Positions 33,220 through 41,440 of a DNA stretch of 64,000 nt are shown one piece after another. How positions within the stretch are numbered: the stretch's first letter is position 1; each line of letters opens with the position of its first letter. Location of the stretch: contig BMJD01000009.1 of assembly GCA_014642895.1 (NCBI GenBank), forward strand, positions 41,739 to 105,738, read 5' to 3'. The translations under genes and the position numbers were made by a program. The notes under the pieces are model-generated. The model did not search any database, was not told the origin of the DNA, and saw nothing but the letters and a program-made list of their open reading frames with translations. The stretch is from Lentibacillus populi. GTDB taxonomy: Bacteria; Bacillota; Bacilli; Bacillales; Amphibacillaceae.

Positions 33220-33527
33220 TTAACTGTTTCACCTCCCGTACAGATTAAAGTCAACATTATCTTTTGCCCTAAACGCAATTTCATACAATCAATTATCTTT
33301 CAAGGTTATGTTTAACAGCTGATAAATAATGTATATACCCGAATAAGAACCGGTAATTAAGAAACAAGGGATTTAGGAAAATGGCATGGATTTTTGTCAT
33401 GAATACGGTTTTACCTTTAATGATTTGATAAATGGAGAGAGGTAATGTTTCCAAAGAGAAAAGGTTATACAAGGGCAGTAAGATTAAAATCAGGAGGCAT
33501 AGATGTCCAGAAATGGCGGGGAATTCT

Positions 33528-33740
33528 ATGGTTAAACCTTTCATTCCTGTGGAACCTCGGGCATTGGATTATCCACTTGGGAAGGAACTTATATCTGAAA
33601 ATTGAAAAGATGAGGATAGAAATCAAAAACAGCATCCCACAATAATTCGTAACTTAACTAGTGAAAACAATTTCCAAAAATACCGTATAGCTTAATACAC
33701 TTGTTATCGGCATTCAAAAAACCTTAAAGTTTGATTACAT
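33528..33740 (+). pseudogene. Relic of spore photoproduct lyase (splB)
   Basis: Three fragments match the N-terminal region of SplB in order. MVKPFIPVEPRALDYPLGKEL begins at 33528 and stops at 33605; EKMRIEIKN is in the next frame at 33604-33630; TLVIGIQKTLKFD is at 33697-33735. They correspond to EPRALEYPLGQEL, ENMGIEI and TLVVGVRKTLKFD of the B. subtilis enzyme (from memory). The rest of the gene, including the radical-SAM cysteines, is absent. This is a decayed remainder of a spore DNA-repair gene. Confidence 0.75.
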
Positions 33741-33754
33741 CAATGATTGTTGAA

Positions 33755-33797
33755 TGTGAACAGAATAGTACAATTAGATTGTGAACAAAATAGTACA
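33755..33797 (+). repeat. Short direct repeat, two 18-base copies
   Basis: TGTGAACAGAATAGTACA at 33755-33772 recurs as TGTGAACAAAATAGTACA at 33780-33797, one mismatch, 25-base period. Repeats of this look occur at the ends of IS21-type elements, so this may be an old element end next to the splB relic. The remaining sequence to 34052 shows no gene. Confidence 0.45.
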
Positions 33798-34052
33798 GAT
33801 ATTAAATCCGTCTATCGTTTTTTTCAAGGATGTGGGGACTAATCTTTAAACTGCCCCCTGTCATTAGATAGGGAAACAATATAAAACACTTTAGATCGAG
33901 TAAATTTATAATTAGAACAAGGGTAGAAATAATGTCTAGTTATACTTGGGAAATTAGAGTATCCTTCTTGTTTTAAAAAGGACAGTAATTATTTTTTATG
34001 AGACTATAGCTAGTAAGTATTGAAATTAAAGATATTTTTTGGAGGGATTCAT

Positions 34053-34823
34053 ATGACATTTCCAATTTTAGAGGGTAAAGTGGCCATTGTAACAGGTTCA
34101 GCAATGGGGATGGGACTTGCTACAGCAAAACTTTTTGCAGAAGCAAAAGCAAACGTAGTGGTAGCAGACTTTAACGAAGAAAAAGGAAGAGCAGCAGTTT
34201 CGGAAATTGAAGCAAATGGAGGAACAGCATATTTTGTAAAAGTTGATATTTCTAAATCTGATCAAGTGCAAAATATGGTTGTTAAAACAGTTGAAAAATA
34301 TGGGCGTCTTGACGTGGCCGTTAATAATGCTGCATTAACTCCAGACAATGCCCCGGCGGCAGAGTTTGATGAAGATTATTGGAATAAGCTAATCTCCATT
34401 GATCTTACAGGAACTGCATTATGTATGAAATATGAGTTGCAACAAATGATTAAACAGGGACAAGGCGGAAGTATTGTTAATATATCATCCGTAAGTGGTT
34501 TCCGTCCTCAACCGAATAATATTGCGTATGTTGCAGCTAAACATGGAGTAGTAGGAATGACGAAGGTTGCTGCGCTAGAAAACGGTGATAAAAATATTCG
34601 CGTTAATTCAGTAGCACCAGGAGCAATTGACACTCCTATGTTAAGAGGAGCATTGGAGGAAACGGGCCAAACGGAAGAAGAATTTGCACCTCAGCTTAGT
34701 CTATTAGGCAGATTTGGTCAGCCGGAAGAAATTGCCCAAGCAAGTCTATGGTTAGCTTCGGATCAATCTTCTTATGTAACAGGTACAGTTATACACGCTG
34801 ATGCTGGGTATACGAGTCGGTAA
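34053..34823 (+). CDS. Short-chain dehydrogenase/reductase (SDR)
   Basis: 256-residue classical SDR. The NAD(P)-binding motif is TGSAMGMGLATAK, the structural NNAA motif is in LDVAVNNAAL, the catalytic Ser is in NISSVSGF, and Tyr/Lys in IAYVAAKHG. The Asp of VVVADFN after the second strand favours NAD. It ends with VTGTVIHADAGYTSR, typical of the family. ATG 34053 has GGAGGG at the right distance; the in-frame extension to 34020 is rejected. It stands alone with its own terminator. Substrate unknown. Confidence 0.9.
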   Translation: MTFPILEGKVAIVTGSAMGMGLATAKLFAEAKANVVVADFNEEKGRAAVSEIEANGGTAYFVKVDISKSDQVQNMVVKTVEKYGRLDVAVNNAALTPDNAPAAEFDEDYWNKLISIDLTGTALCMKYELQQMIKQGQGGSIVNISSVSGFRPQPNNIAYVAAKHGVVGMTKVAALENGDKNIRVNSVAPGAIDTPMLRGALEETGQTEEEFAPQLSLLGRFGQPEEIAQASLWLASDQSSYVTGTVIHADAGYTSR

Positions 34824-34860
34824 ATGCGGTAAAAGACATAAATAATATACATTTACAACA

Positions 34861-34900
34861 AACCTCTCCTAACGAACATTTCAAGGGAGAGGTTTTTTTA
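34861..34900 (+). terminator. Rho-independent terminator of the SDR gene
   Basis: AACCTCTCC at 34861-34869 pairs with GGAGAGGTT at 34886-34894, followed directly by a run of T. Confidence 0.85.
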
Positions 34901-35104
34901 TGCTTTTTATAGCACAGGTCCTGTTAGCAGACAGGCTATCCTTTGTTGAACTGGTTCAGACGTACTTCCTCATCGATACTAATAATACAATGCTAGGAAA
35001 GATGTCTTTCTAAAAGGGAGGGCATCGTTTTTCCGTGTACAAGGAAATACGGTAGACTACATTGGTAATCGTCAAATAAATTCCCCCATTTCTTAGGTAT
35101 GTAA

Positions 35105-35776
35105 TCACTTTGTTTTCCTCGAAATTGAATAATCCTCCTCAATATTCTTTATATGATGCAAAACCTGGTCCCTCCCATGATAAATATGCTCATGCATCGC
35201 AACACGAGCCCGTTCCACGTCCTGTTCCTGAATTGCCTTAAGGATAGTGCTATGGGTCTCTAGAGAGTTTCGCATTTGTTCTTCATTAAACCAATAGAAA
35301 GAACGGAAGATCAATGGCAACACGACCACTTTGGATATGTGGGATTGAATATGTTGATTTTGGGAAGCTTTTATCACACAATCATGAAATCTGCGGTTGA
35401 TTTCCAAAATATCCTCAATGGTTGATTCGCCGGTTTTAAAATGAACATTGATCACCTGTTCATAGGATGCATTGGCTGCTTTCATTTCTTGTAAATCCAA
35501 ATCGGTGCGGTGAATGGAAGCCTGGGCAGCTGCGTATCCTTCTAAAAGTGTCCTGACATCGTATATTTGCCGAATATCTTCTTTCGTATAATGACGGACG
35601 CGAACCCCTCTTTTCAGCGAGACCGTCAGTCCTTCTGATTCCAATCGTTTCAGCGCCTCGCGGATCGGTGTACGGCTTAGTTGCAATTCTTTTGCTAAAT
35701 ACTCCTCAGTAAGCCGCATGTTTGGCGGAAATTCTCCGTGTAAAATTGCCTTTTTGATATATGTATAAGCATCCAT
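35105..35776 (-). CDS. GntR-family (FadR/FCD) transcriptional regulator
   Basis: 223 residues: winged helix at about 5-70 (LTEEYLAKELQLSRTPIREALKRLESEGL) and a C-terminal all-helical FCD ligand domain (Asp/His metal-site pattern in RRFHDCVIK and HEHIYHGRDQV). FCD regulators usually bind organic acids. It is divergent from the CoA-transferase/lyase/symporter operon and 229 bases away. Two perfect TTGTATACAA sites lie in the gap, so it probably represses both itself and that operon. Confidence 0.92.
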   Translation of the reverse strand: MDAYTYIKKAILHGEFPPNMRLTEEYLAKELQLSRTPIREALKRLESEGLTVSLKRGVRVRHYTKEDIRQIYDVRTLLEGYAAAQASIHRTDLDLQEMKAANASYEQVINVHFKTGESTIEDILEINRRFHDCVIKASQNQHIQSHISKVVVLPLIFRSFYWFNEEQMRNSLETHSTILKAIQEQDVERARVAMHEHIYHGRDQVLHHIKNIEEDYSISRKTK

Positions 35777-35839
35777 TTAACCACCTCTTTTTCATTATTG
35801 TATAGGAATCAAAGGCGTTCATCAATTTTATTGTCCTCT

Positions 35840-35849
35840 TTGTATACAA
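35840..35849. promoter_or_regulatory. TTGTATACAA operator, copy 1
   Basis: A perfect 10-bp palindrome matching the TNGTATACNA type bound by FadR/FCD-class GntR proteins. It is 63 bases upstream of the GntR start. The identical copy at 35902-35911 supports function. Confidence 0.65.
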
Positions 35850-35901
35850 ACAGGTGTATTTATTATGTGAATACAGACATTTTCAAAAATATATTGCGTT
35901 T

Positions 35902-35911
35902 TTGTATACAA
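35902..35911. promoter_or_regulatory. TTGTATACAA operator, copy 2
   Basis: Identical to copy 1, 62 bases away (about six helical turns), upstream of the CoA-transferase operon. The spacing would allow two dimers on the same DNA face. Confidence 0.65.
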
Positions 35912-36005
35912 GCTGTTAAAATATGAAAAACCATACATAAGATTTCGATTTATCACCCAATTCATAACAACAAGTGGTTCTTGTTAGAAAAAGGAGTGAA
36001 GGCTT

Positions 36006-37202
36006 ATGGGACAAAGTTTAGAAGGTGTTAAGGTGTTGGAATTAGGCAGTCTGATTGCTGGTCCTTTTGCCGGAAGATTGATGGCGGAATTTGGCGCAGA
36101 CGTTATCAAAGTGGAACCGCCGGGAAAAGGGGACCCACTAAGAGACTGGCGTCATATCTATGAAGGCACTTCCTTATGGTGGAGACTGCAATCCAGAAAT
36201 AAAAAGTCGATCACCGTCAATTTAAAAAGTGAAGAGGGACAGGAAATCATTCAATCACTCGTTAAGGAATGCGATATCCTTGTCGAAAACTTCCGACCCG
36301 GCACAATGGAAAAATGGAATTTGGGATATGAAACACTGTCTGCCATCAATCCTGGCTTAGTAATGGTTAGGGTTTCCGGTTATGGTCAAACGGGTCCTTA
36401 TCGTGATAAGACTGGTTTTGGCAGTGTTGGGGAGTCGATTGGCGGGCTTCGCTATATTACGGGGTATCCTGATCAGCCGCCGGTACGGGTTGGGGTCAGC
36501 CTTGGCGATTCTCTAGCTGCGATGTATTCGGTAATCGGAGCGATGATGGCACTGTATCATCGTGATGTGAAAGGTAAAGGGAAAGGACAAATGATTGACG
36601 TTTCATTATACGAGTCGGTGTTCAGCCTGATGGAAGGGGCGCTGCCTGAATTTGATAAGCTTGGTGCCATTCGGGAACGGACCGGGTCATCGCTGCCAGG
36701 TATCGCACCTTCCAACACATACCAGTGCAAGGATGGAAAATATATCGTCATCGGTGGGAATGGAGATGCTATTTTCAAACGGCTGATGGAAGCGGTTGAA
36801 CGGCCTGAGTTAGGGGAAGATGAACGTTTTCAACATAACAGCGGCAGGGCTTCCCATGCTGATTATCTTGATGAAGTGATTGAGGGTTGGACAAAAACGG
36901 TCGATTTGGAAACGGCATTGCAGATGCTTGATGAGAAAGGAGTTCCCGCTGGTCCGATTTACAGTATCCAGGATATTGTGAACGACCCGCATTACTTGAG
37001 CAGAGGTATGATCGAGGATTTTAAATTGAACGAAAAAGAGTCTCTGAAAATACCGGGGGTTGTGCCGAAAATGAGCGAAACACCTGGGGGCACAAAATGG
37101 CTTGGACCTGACCTTGGGCAACATACAGATGAGGTTTTGAAGAAGCTGCTTTCCTATGATGATAAAAAAATTTCCCAGCTGAAAGAACAAGGGATTATTT
37201 AA
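36006..37202 (+). CDS. CaiB/BaiF family III CoA-transferase
   Basis: 398 residues, the normal length for this interlocked-dimer family. LEGVKVLELGSLIAGPFAGRLMAEFGADVIKVEPPGKGD-type N-terminus, the ENFRPGTMEKWNLGYE block and the catalytic aspartate, likely Asp168 in SLGDSLAAM, are present. It transfers CoA from a donor acyl-CoA (often succinyl-CoA) to a carboxylic acid. Since the next gene encodes HMG-CoA lyase, the acceptor is likely 3-hydroxy-3-methylglutarate, citramalate or a close relative. AAAGGAGTG precedes ATG 36006. Confidence 0.92.
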   Translation: MGQSLEGVKVLELGSLIAGPFAGRLMAEFGADVIKVEPPGKGDPLRDWRHIYEGTSLWWRLQSRNKKSITVNLKSEEGQEIIQSLVKECDILVENFRPGTMEKWNLGYETLSAINPGLVMVRVSGYGQTGPYRDKTGFGSVGESIGGLRYITGYPDQPPVRVGVSLGDSLAAMYSVIGAMMALYHRDVKGKGKGQMIDVSLYESVFSLMEGALPEFDKLGAIRERTGSSLPGIAPSNTYQCKDGKYIVIGGNGDAIFKRLMEAVERPELGEDERFQHNSGRASHADYLDEVIEGWTKTVDLETALQMLDEKGVPAGPIYSIQDIVNDPHYLSRGMIEDFKLNEKESLKIPGVVPKMSETPGGTKWLGPDLGQHTDEVLKKLLSYDDKKISQLKEQGII

Positions 37203-37218
37203 AAAAGGGGGAAGACGA

Positions 37219-38124
37219 ATGGAGACCATTTATATTCAGGAAGTCGTGACACGAGATGGTCTGCAAATGGAGGACCAATTCGTGCCAACGGAGGAAAAAA
37301 TTGATTTAATTAATCGGCTGTCTGCGGCGGGGGTTGATAAAATTGAAGCGACCTCATTTGTATCTCCAAAAGCTATCCCTAATTTGCGGGATGCGGAGGA
37401 TGTCATGCTGGGGATTGACCGAAAGCCGGATATTACATATACTGCCTTGATCCCAAATGTGAAGGGGGCAGAACGTGCTGCTGCCTGTAAGGTTGATGAG
37501 GTAAACCTGGTTGTGTCTGCCAGCGAATCGCATAACCAGAAAAATGTGCGGAAATCAGTGGACGAATCGTTTTCCGGTTTTACGGATATTACCCGTTTCC
37601 TGGCCGGTACCGGGATCCGAATTAATGGGTCGTTAGCTACCTCGTTTGGCTGCCCATTCGAAGGTACGATCGCTGAAAACAGGGTCCTGGGGTTGATTGA
37701 TAAGTATCTGGAATTGGGAGCAGATGGGATAACGCTTGCCGATACGACCGGGATGGCAACCCCAAAGCAGGTCTTTCAACTCTGCGGGAAAGTACTGGAT
37801 CACTGGCCGGATTTACCCTTAACGCTGCATTTCCATAATACTCGCGGCATGGGTCTGGCGAATGTAGTGGAAGGAATCCGGGCAGGGGTGACAAGGTTTG
37901 ATGCTTCTCTTGGCGGCCTGGGCGGCTGTCCATTCGCCCCGGGAGCCACAGGAAACATTTGTACCGAGGACCTTGTCCATATGCTCATCTTTATGGGTTA
38001 TCATGTGAAAACAGATTTTGACCAACTGATTGCCACTGCAAAACATTTAGAGACGATTTTAGGACATGATGTTCCAGGACAAGTTATAAAAGCTGGCAAA
38101 ATAACAGATTTGCATCCTGTGTAA
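37219..38124 (+). CDS. Hydroxymethylglutaryl-CoA lyase family protein
   Basis: 301-residue DRE-TIM metallolyase (HMG-CoA lyase, or a related acyl-CoA lyase). EVVTRDGLQMEDQFV holds the catalytic Arg-Asp pair, LTLHFHNTRGMG the metal-binding His-x-His, and GLGGCPFAPGATGNICTEDL the active-site cysteine loop. It would split HMG-CoA into acetoacetate and acetyl-CoA, or citramalyl-CoA into pyruvate and acetyl-CoA. It follows the CoA-transferase by 16 bases with AAAAGGGGG as ribosome binding site, so the two act in sequence. Confidence 0.92.
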   Translation: METIYIQEVVTRDGLQMEDQFVPTEEKIDLINRLSAAGVDKIEATSFVSPKAIPNLRDAEDVMLGIDRKPDITYTALIPNVKGAERAAACKVDEVNLVVSASESHNQKNVRKSVDESFSGFTDITRFLAGTGIRINGSLATSFGCPFEGTIAENRVLGLIDKYLELGADGITLADTTGMATPKQVFQLCGKVLDHWPDLPLTLHFHNTRGMGLANVVEGIRAGVTRFDASLGGLGGCPFAPGATGNICTEDLVHMLIFMGYHVKTDFDQLIATAKHLETILGHDVPGQVIKAGKITDLHPV

Positions 38125-38189
38125 AAGCAGGGGGAAATGAAGATTTCTATTTTGTGTCAGAATATTAAGGATTCAAAGGAGGAGCAAAT

Positions 38190-38441
38190 ATGAACCAATC
38201 GAAAAAGGAACCGATTAAAAATGGCAAAATATGGATTGTGTTTGGGATTTTACTGGCGTTAATAACTCCGTGGTATTTTCCAAAAAGCTTTGGAGAAATT
38301 CTAATCTATGGAATACCACTATGGGCTGTCATCATTATTGTTGCATCTATCTTGTTATCTGCATTCTTATCCTACGTCATTCGTTACCACTGGACGATAG
38401 AAGAAGAAAACGAAGAAGAGGAAGCGAAAGGAGCGAATTAA
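38190..38441 (+). CDS. Small membrane protein, accessory subunit of the adjacent symporter
   Basis: 83 residues, two transmembrane helices (about 15-35 and 42-62) and a charged Glu-rich tail. Small two-helix proteins of this kind precede sodium:solute symporters (as in YhdT-PanF) and are thought to form part of the transporter. Three bases separate it from the symporter start. GGAGGAG precedes ATG 38190. No catalytic residues are expected. Confidence 0.75.
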   Translation: MNQSKKEPIKNGKIWIVFGILLALITPWYFPKSFGEILIYGIPLWAVIIIVASILLSAFLSYVIRYHWTIEEENEEEEAKGAN

Positions 38442-38444
38442 GTT

Positions 38445-39932
38445 ATGGATTTGGCATTCTCAGGTTGGTCAGGTGTATTGATTCTGTTGGCGTACGGTTT
38501 GCTTATGCTTGGGATTGGCCTTGTGACCTACCTCAAAAACAGGAATATACATGAAAGTCTGGATGAGTACTATCTTGGCGGCCGGGGACTCGGTGTCATG
38601 GTTCTGTTTTTTACCTTTTTTGCGACACAATATAGTGGGAACACGGTCGTGGGTTATCCGGCTACAGCGTATCGTCAAGGATTCGAATATCTAGTATCTG
38701 TTCCGTATTTTATTATGATTATCATGGCATATCTTTTATTCGCTCCACGCCTTTATGCAATGGGTAAGAAATATAAATTAATTACACCTGCCCAGTGGTT
38801 TGAAAAACGATATAAATCAAAAGCAGTTACTATCTTGGCATCTTTACTAATGCTTTATGGCCTGGGTAATTATTTGCTCGAGCAATTGGTAGCTATCGGA
38901 CAAGGAGTTTCCGGATTAACAGGAGGAACGATTCCGTATCAGGTAGGGGTTATCTTCTTTGTCGTCATCATGTTGATTTACGGATGGCTTGGCGGGATGC
39001 GCTCTGTTGCTTATACGGATACCATGCAGGGGATCGCCCTGCTTGTGGGGATTTTCATGCTTTTGATCGGATCCATCATCTATTTCGGCGGGTTGCCCAC
39101 ATCAGCAGATTATATGCAAGCGTATTCACCCGAGAAATTAGGGATACCCGATGGGCCAGGTATAGTGAACTGGTTCAGCCTGCTTGTGTTGATCGGAATT
39201 GGTGCTGCGGTTTATCCTCATGCGATTCAGCGGATATTCGCGGCAAAAAATGAAAGAACCCTGAAACGCTCCTTCAGCAGAATGGCGTGGATGCCATTTG
39301 TAACTGCGGGGGTAGTGTTTATCATCGGAATTATTGGTATTAATGCATTCCCCGGGTTATCTACTGGAGAATCCGAACAGCTAGTAGGAATGATGGCAAG
39401 CAGCATTGCAAGTCAAAACACTGTTTTTTATTGGGCCATGATTTTGTTATTTGGCGGGGTCATTGCAGCGATTGTTTCCACCGCCGATTCTGTATTGCTG
39501 ACATTTTCATCGATTATTTCAAATGATTTATACGGAAACTACATCAATCCCGAGGCTTCTGAGCATAAAAAGCTGCTTGTCGGCAAACTGCTAGGTGTTG
39601 TAGCTGTCGGTATTCTGATTATCATTGCATGGTTCCCTCCTGCAACGCTTTATCAGATCTTTATCTTGAAGTTTGAATTACTGATCCAGATTGCACCGGG
39701 TCTGATCCTCGGACTATACTGGAAACGCCTGCGCTCTAAAACTGTCTTTGCCGGCATGGTTGCAGGTACGTTAGTCGCTTCAGTGATGACTATTTTTGAT
39801 CTTTCTTTACTCGGTGTTGCCAGCGGATTATGGGGACTTCTTCTAAACACAGTCATCTGTATCGTTGGCAGTCTTGTGGCGACGGTTTCTGCAGTGGAGG
39901 AAAATGAAATGAAGGAAGTAATTGGGATATAA
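38445..39932 (+). CDS. Sodium:solute symporter (SSS family)
   Basis: 495-residue transporter with about 13 hydrophobic segments. FFATQYSGNTVVGYPATAYRQGFEY and GWLGGMRSVAYTDTMQGIALLVG are SSS signatures, including the usual GG-R---TD--QG motif near helix 5-6; STADSVLLTFSSIISNDLY is the later one. It imports a sodium-coupled carboxylate, which from the operon would be the acid activated by the CoA-transferase. Starts with ATG 38445 just after the small subunit. Confidence 0.92.
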   Translation: MDLAFSGWSGVLILLAYGLLMLGIGLVTYLKNRNIHESLDEYYLGGRGLGVMVLFFTFFATQYSGNTVVGYPATAYRQGFEYLVSVPYFIMIIMAYLLFAPRLYAMGKKYKLITPAQWFEKRYKSKAVTILASLLMLYGLGNYLLEQLVAIGQGVSGLTGGTIPYQVGVIFFVVIMLIYGWLGGMRSVAYTDTMQGIALLVGIFMLLIGSIIYFGGLPTSADYMQAYSPEKLGIPDGPGIVNWFSLLVLIGIGAAVYPHAIQRIFAAKNERTLKRSFSRMAWMPFVTAGVVFIIGIIGINAFPGLSTGESEQLVGMMASSIASQNTVFYWAMILLFGGVIAAIVSTADSVLLTFSSIISNDLYGNYINPEASEHKKLLVGKLLGVVAVGILIIIAWFPPATLYQIFILKFELLIQIAPGLILGLYWKRLRSKTVFAGMVAGTLVASVMTIFDLSLLGVASGLWGLLLNTVICIVGSLVATVSAVEENEMKEVIGI

Positions 39933-39941
39933 CAAGTAGGT

Positions 39942-40025
39942 AGGCATGCCTCGATTGATGCCGAGCAGCTCGCGATCGATTTTACGATGGGTTCGATCGA
40001 CTTCGGGCGGCACACGATCAATTTC
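39942..40025 (-). repeat. Degenerate 21-bp tandem repeat, four units
   Basis: Four consecutive 21-base units (39942-39962, 39963-39983, 39984-40004, 40005-40025). On the minus strand each has the form xxxAT(C/T)(G/A)ATCG, reading IDR or VDR or INR every seven residues (EIDRVPPEVDRTHRKIDRE). The stretch is GC-richer than the neighbours. Similar IDR-heptad repeats occur in scattered Bacillaceae intergenic elements. Confidence 0.6.
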
Positions 40026-40057
40026 GCCATGTATCCGAGCACCATTCGGCATATGTG

Positions 40058-40098
40058 AAACCCGCAAAAATAGTAAATTATTTTTGCGGGTTTTTGAT
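40058..40098. terminator. Strong bidirectional terminator
   Basis: AAACCCGCAAAAAT (40058-40071) pairs perfectly with ATTTTTGCGGGTTT (40080-40093), 14 bp with an 8-base loop, then TT and GATTTTTT. It ends the symporter operon on the plus strand and overlaps the fda-leader relic on the minus strand. Confidence 0.85.
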
Positions 40099-40208
40099 TT
40101 TTTCAAACTGACTTTGCTCCATCTGTTGCATCCTTCCATTCCTCTACGTATTAGTGCCAATTTATTAGGATAGAAAACGGCGTTCACAACTCATTGTATC
40201 GCTAATGA
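40078..40208 (-). pseudogene. Relic copy of the fda 5' region and first codons
   Basis: On the minus strand an AGGAATGGAAGG site leads to ATG at 40131 and a 17-codon frame, MQQMEQSQFEKIKNPQK. It starts like the intact class I aldolase at 48146 ([14 protein letters not shown]). Upstream, the CCTCTACGTA, TAGTGCCA and GTATCGCTAATG segments also match the fda leader (48157-48224) with scattered changes. The frame ends inside the terminator hairpin. This is a duplicated, truncated fda front end. Confidence 0.7.
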
Positions 40209-40241
40209 AGGGAATTTTACAGTACACCACATTGATTCAGG

Positions 40242-41279
40242 TTACTTGCCAGAAAGCTGAAAGGCATCCGCAAGCAATGTAAAGGATTGATGTCTTGCTT
40301 CCTTATCAGTAATCATATTCAGAATCATGATTTCATCGATTTGCGCCTCTTTTTGCAGATGGAGCAGCTCTTTCTTTACCGCTTCCACACTGCCAATCAC
40401 GAAACGCCCTTTGTTTTGCTTGCGGATCATTTCTTCCTCCGGTGTGTATGCGTGGGAAGCTGCTTCATCAAGCGTCGGCGGTGCATATTGAAATTGCCCG
40501 GTTCCCCAGCGTACCCATTGCAGTTCTGCTGGTCCGGCAAGATAGGCAGCTTCATCATCCGTTTCCGCACACACAACGATAATGGACATGATGCTGTATG
40601 GTTCGGCCAGGAATTCCGATGGCTGGAATTTTTCCCGATAGCTGCGTAATGCCGGAATAGCCCAGTCCGGATTAATTTGTGCGGCAAACGCATAGCCAAG
40701 GCCGAGCTGTGAAGCAATTCGCATTCCACCGTCACTGGATCCAAGCATGAATAATTCCGGTATAAGGGACGGATCCGCTGATGGGGTGATTTGGGCAAAT
40801 GGATGATCTTCTGGAAACTTCCTCGTAAAATAGGCAAGCAATTCCTGAAGCAGTTCACCTGCATCATTCCCTTCAACTGCCTCACGGGAACGGCGCAATG
40901 CCAGTGCGGTAATTCCATCTGTTCCTGGAGCCCGGCCCATTCCAAGGTCGATTCTCCCTGGATGCAACGCCTCTAATAGAGAGAAGTTTTCTACTACTTT
41001 CAGTGGGCTGTGATTAGGCAGCATTACGCCTCCGGACCCGATACGAATATTTTCTGTAAGCACCGCGGCATGAGCAGCAAGTAAGTCTGGCGATGTACTT
41101 ACCTGGTGTTTCGTATTATGATGTTCAGCAAACCAGTACCTGGTGTATCCAAGTTTGTCGGCAAGTTGTACAAGTTCCGTTGAGTTTTGTAATGTCTCTG
41201 TGGCAGATTCGCTATTGTAGATAGTTGCCAGGTCAAGAATGGAGAGCTTTAATGGATTATCCTTTGCGTCAGCATTCAT
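40242..41279 (-). CDS. LLM-class flavin-dependent oxidoreductase (luciferase-like monooxygenase)
   Basis: 345-residue TIM-barrel flavoprotein of the bacterial luciferase-like group. KLSILDLATIY, YWFAEHHNTKHQVSTSPDLL and IRIGSGGVMLPNHSPLKVVENF are the family blocks, followed by RIDLGMGRAPG. Members use FMNH2 and oxygen to oxidise small organic molecules or sulfonates. It is divergent from a MarR gene, with a palindromic site between them, so it is likely induced through that regulator. Minus-strand ribosome binding site GGGAGG precedes ATG 41279. Substrate unknown. Confidence 0.9.
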   Translation of the reverse strand: MNADAKDNPLKLSILDLATIYNSESATETLQNSTELVQLADKLGYTRYWFAEHHNTKHQVSTSPDLLAAHAAVLTENIRIGSGGVMLPNHSPLKVVENFSLLEALHPGRIDLGMGRAPGTDGITALALRRSREAVEGNDAGELLQELLAYFTRKFPEDHPFAQITPSADPSLIPELFMLGSSDGGMRIASQLGLGYAFAAQINPDWAIPALRSYREKFQPSEFLAEPYSIMSIIVVCAETDDEAAYLAGPAELQWVRWGTGQFQYAPPTLDEAASHAYTPEEEMIRKQNKGRFVIGSVEAVKKELLHLQKEAQIDEIMILNMITDKEARHQSFTLLADAFQLSGK

Positions 41280-41400
41280 ATGTTAACCTCCCATGTATAC
41301 GTTAAAAAATTGTTAGTAGCCTAATTAAAATAGAAAGAGCATTCTATGTCAACAAAATGGACTTATGAATTGATTTTGACAGTCTATGGATCTATCTATA

Positions 41401-41416
41401 TAATTAGCATACTAAT
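41401..41416. promoter_or_regulatory. Candidate MarR operator
   Basis: AATTAGCATACTAATT has 6-bp perfect arms around CATA and lies 24 bases before the MarR gene. MarR proteins bind AT-rich 16-20-bp palindromes, which fits. Control of the divergent monooxygenase is inferred. Confidence 0.5.
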
Positions 41417-41440
41417 TTATTTCGGGAGAGGTGTTTTAAC

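Noticed and set aside
33445..33645. 66-codon open frame over the splB relic
   Set aside because: The frame that matches SplB is a different one; this one is incidental.
39942..40025. CRISPR array or attachment site for the 21-bp repeat
   Set aside because: Units are contiguous without spacers and degenerate, and no cas genes or integrase are near.
39843..40187. 114-codon minus-strand frame covering the symporter end, the 21-bp repeat and the fda relic
   Set aside because: It mixes a terminator, a repeat and antisense coding sequence; no start signal. The IDR periodicity comes from the tandem repeat.
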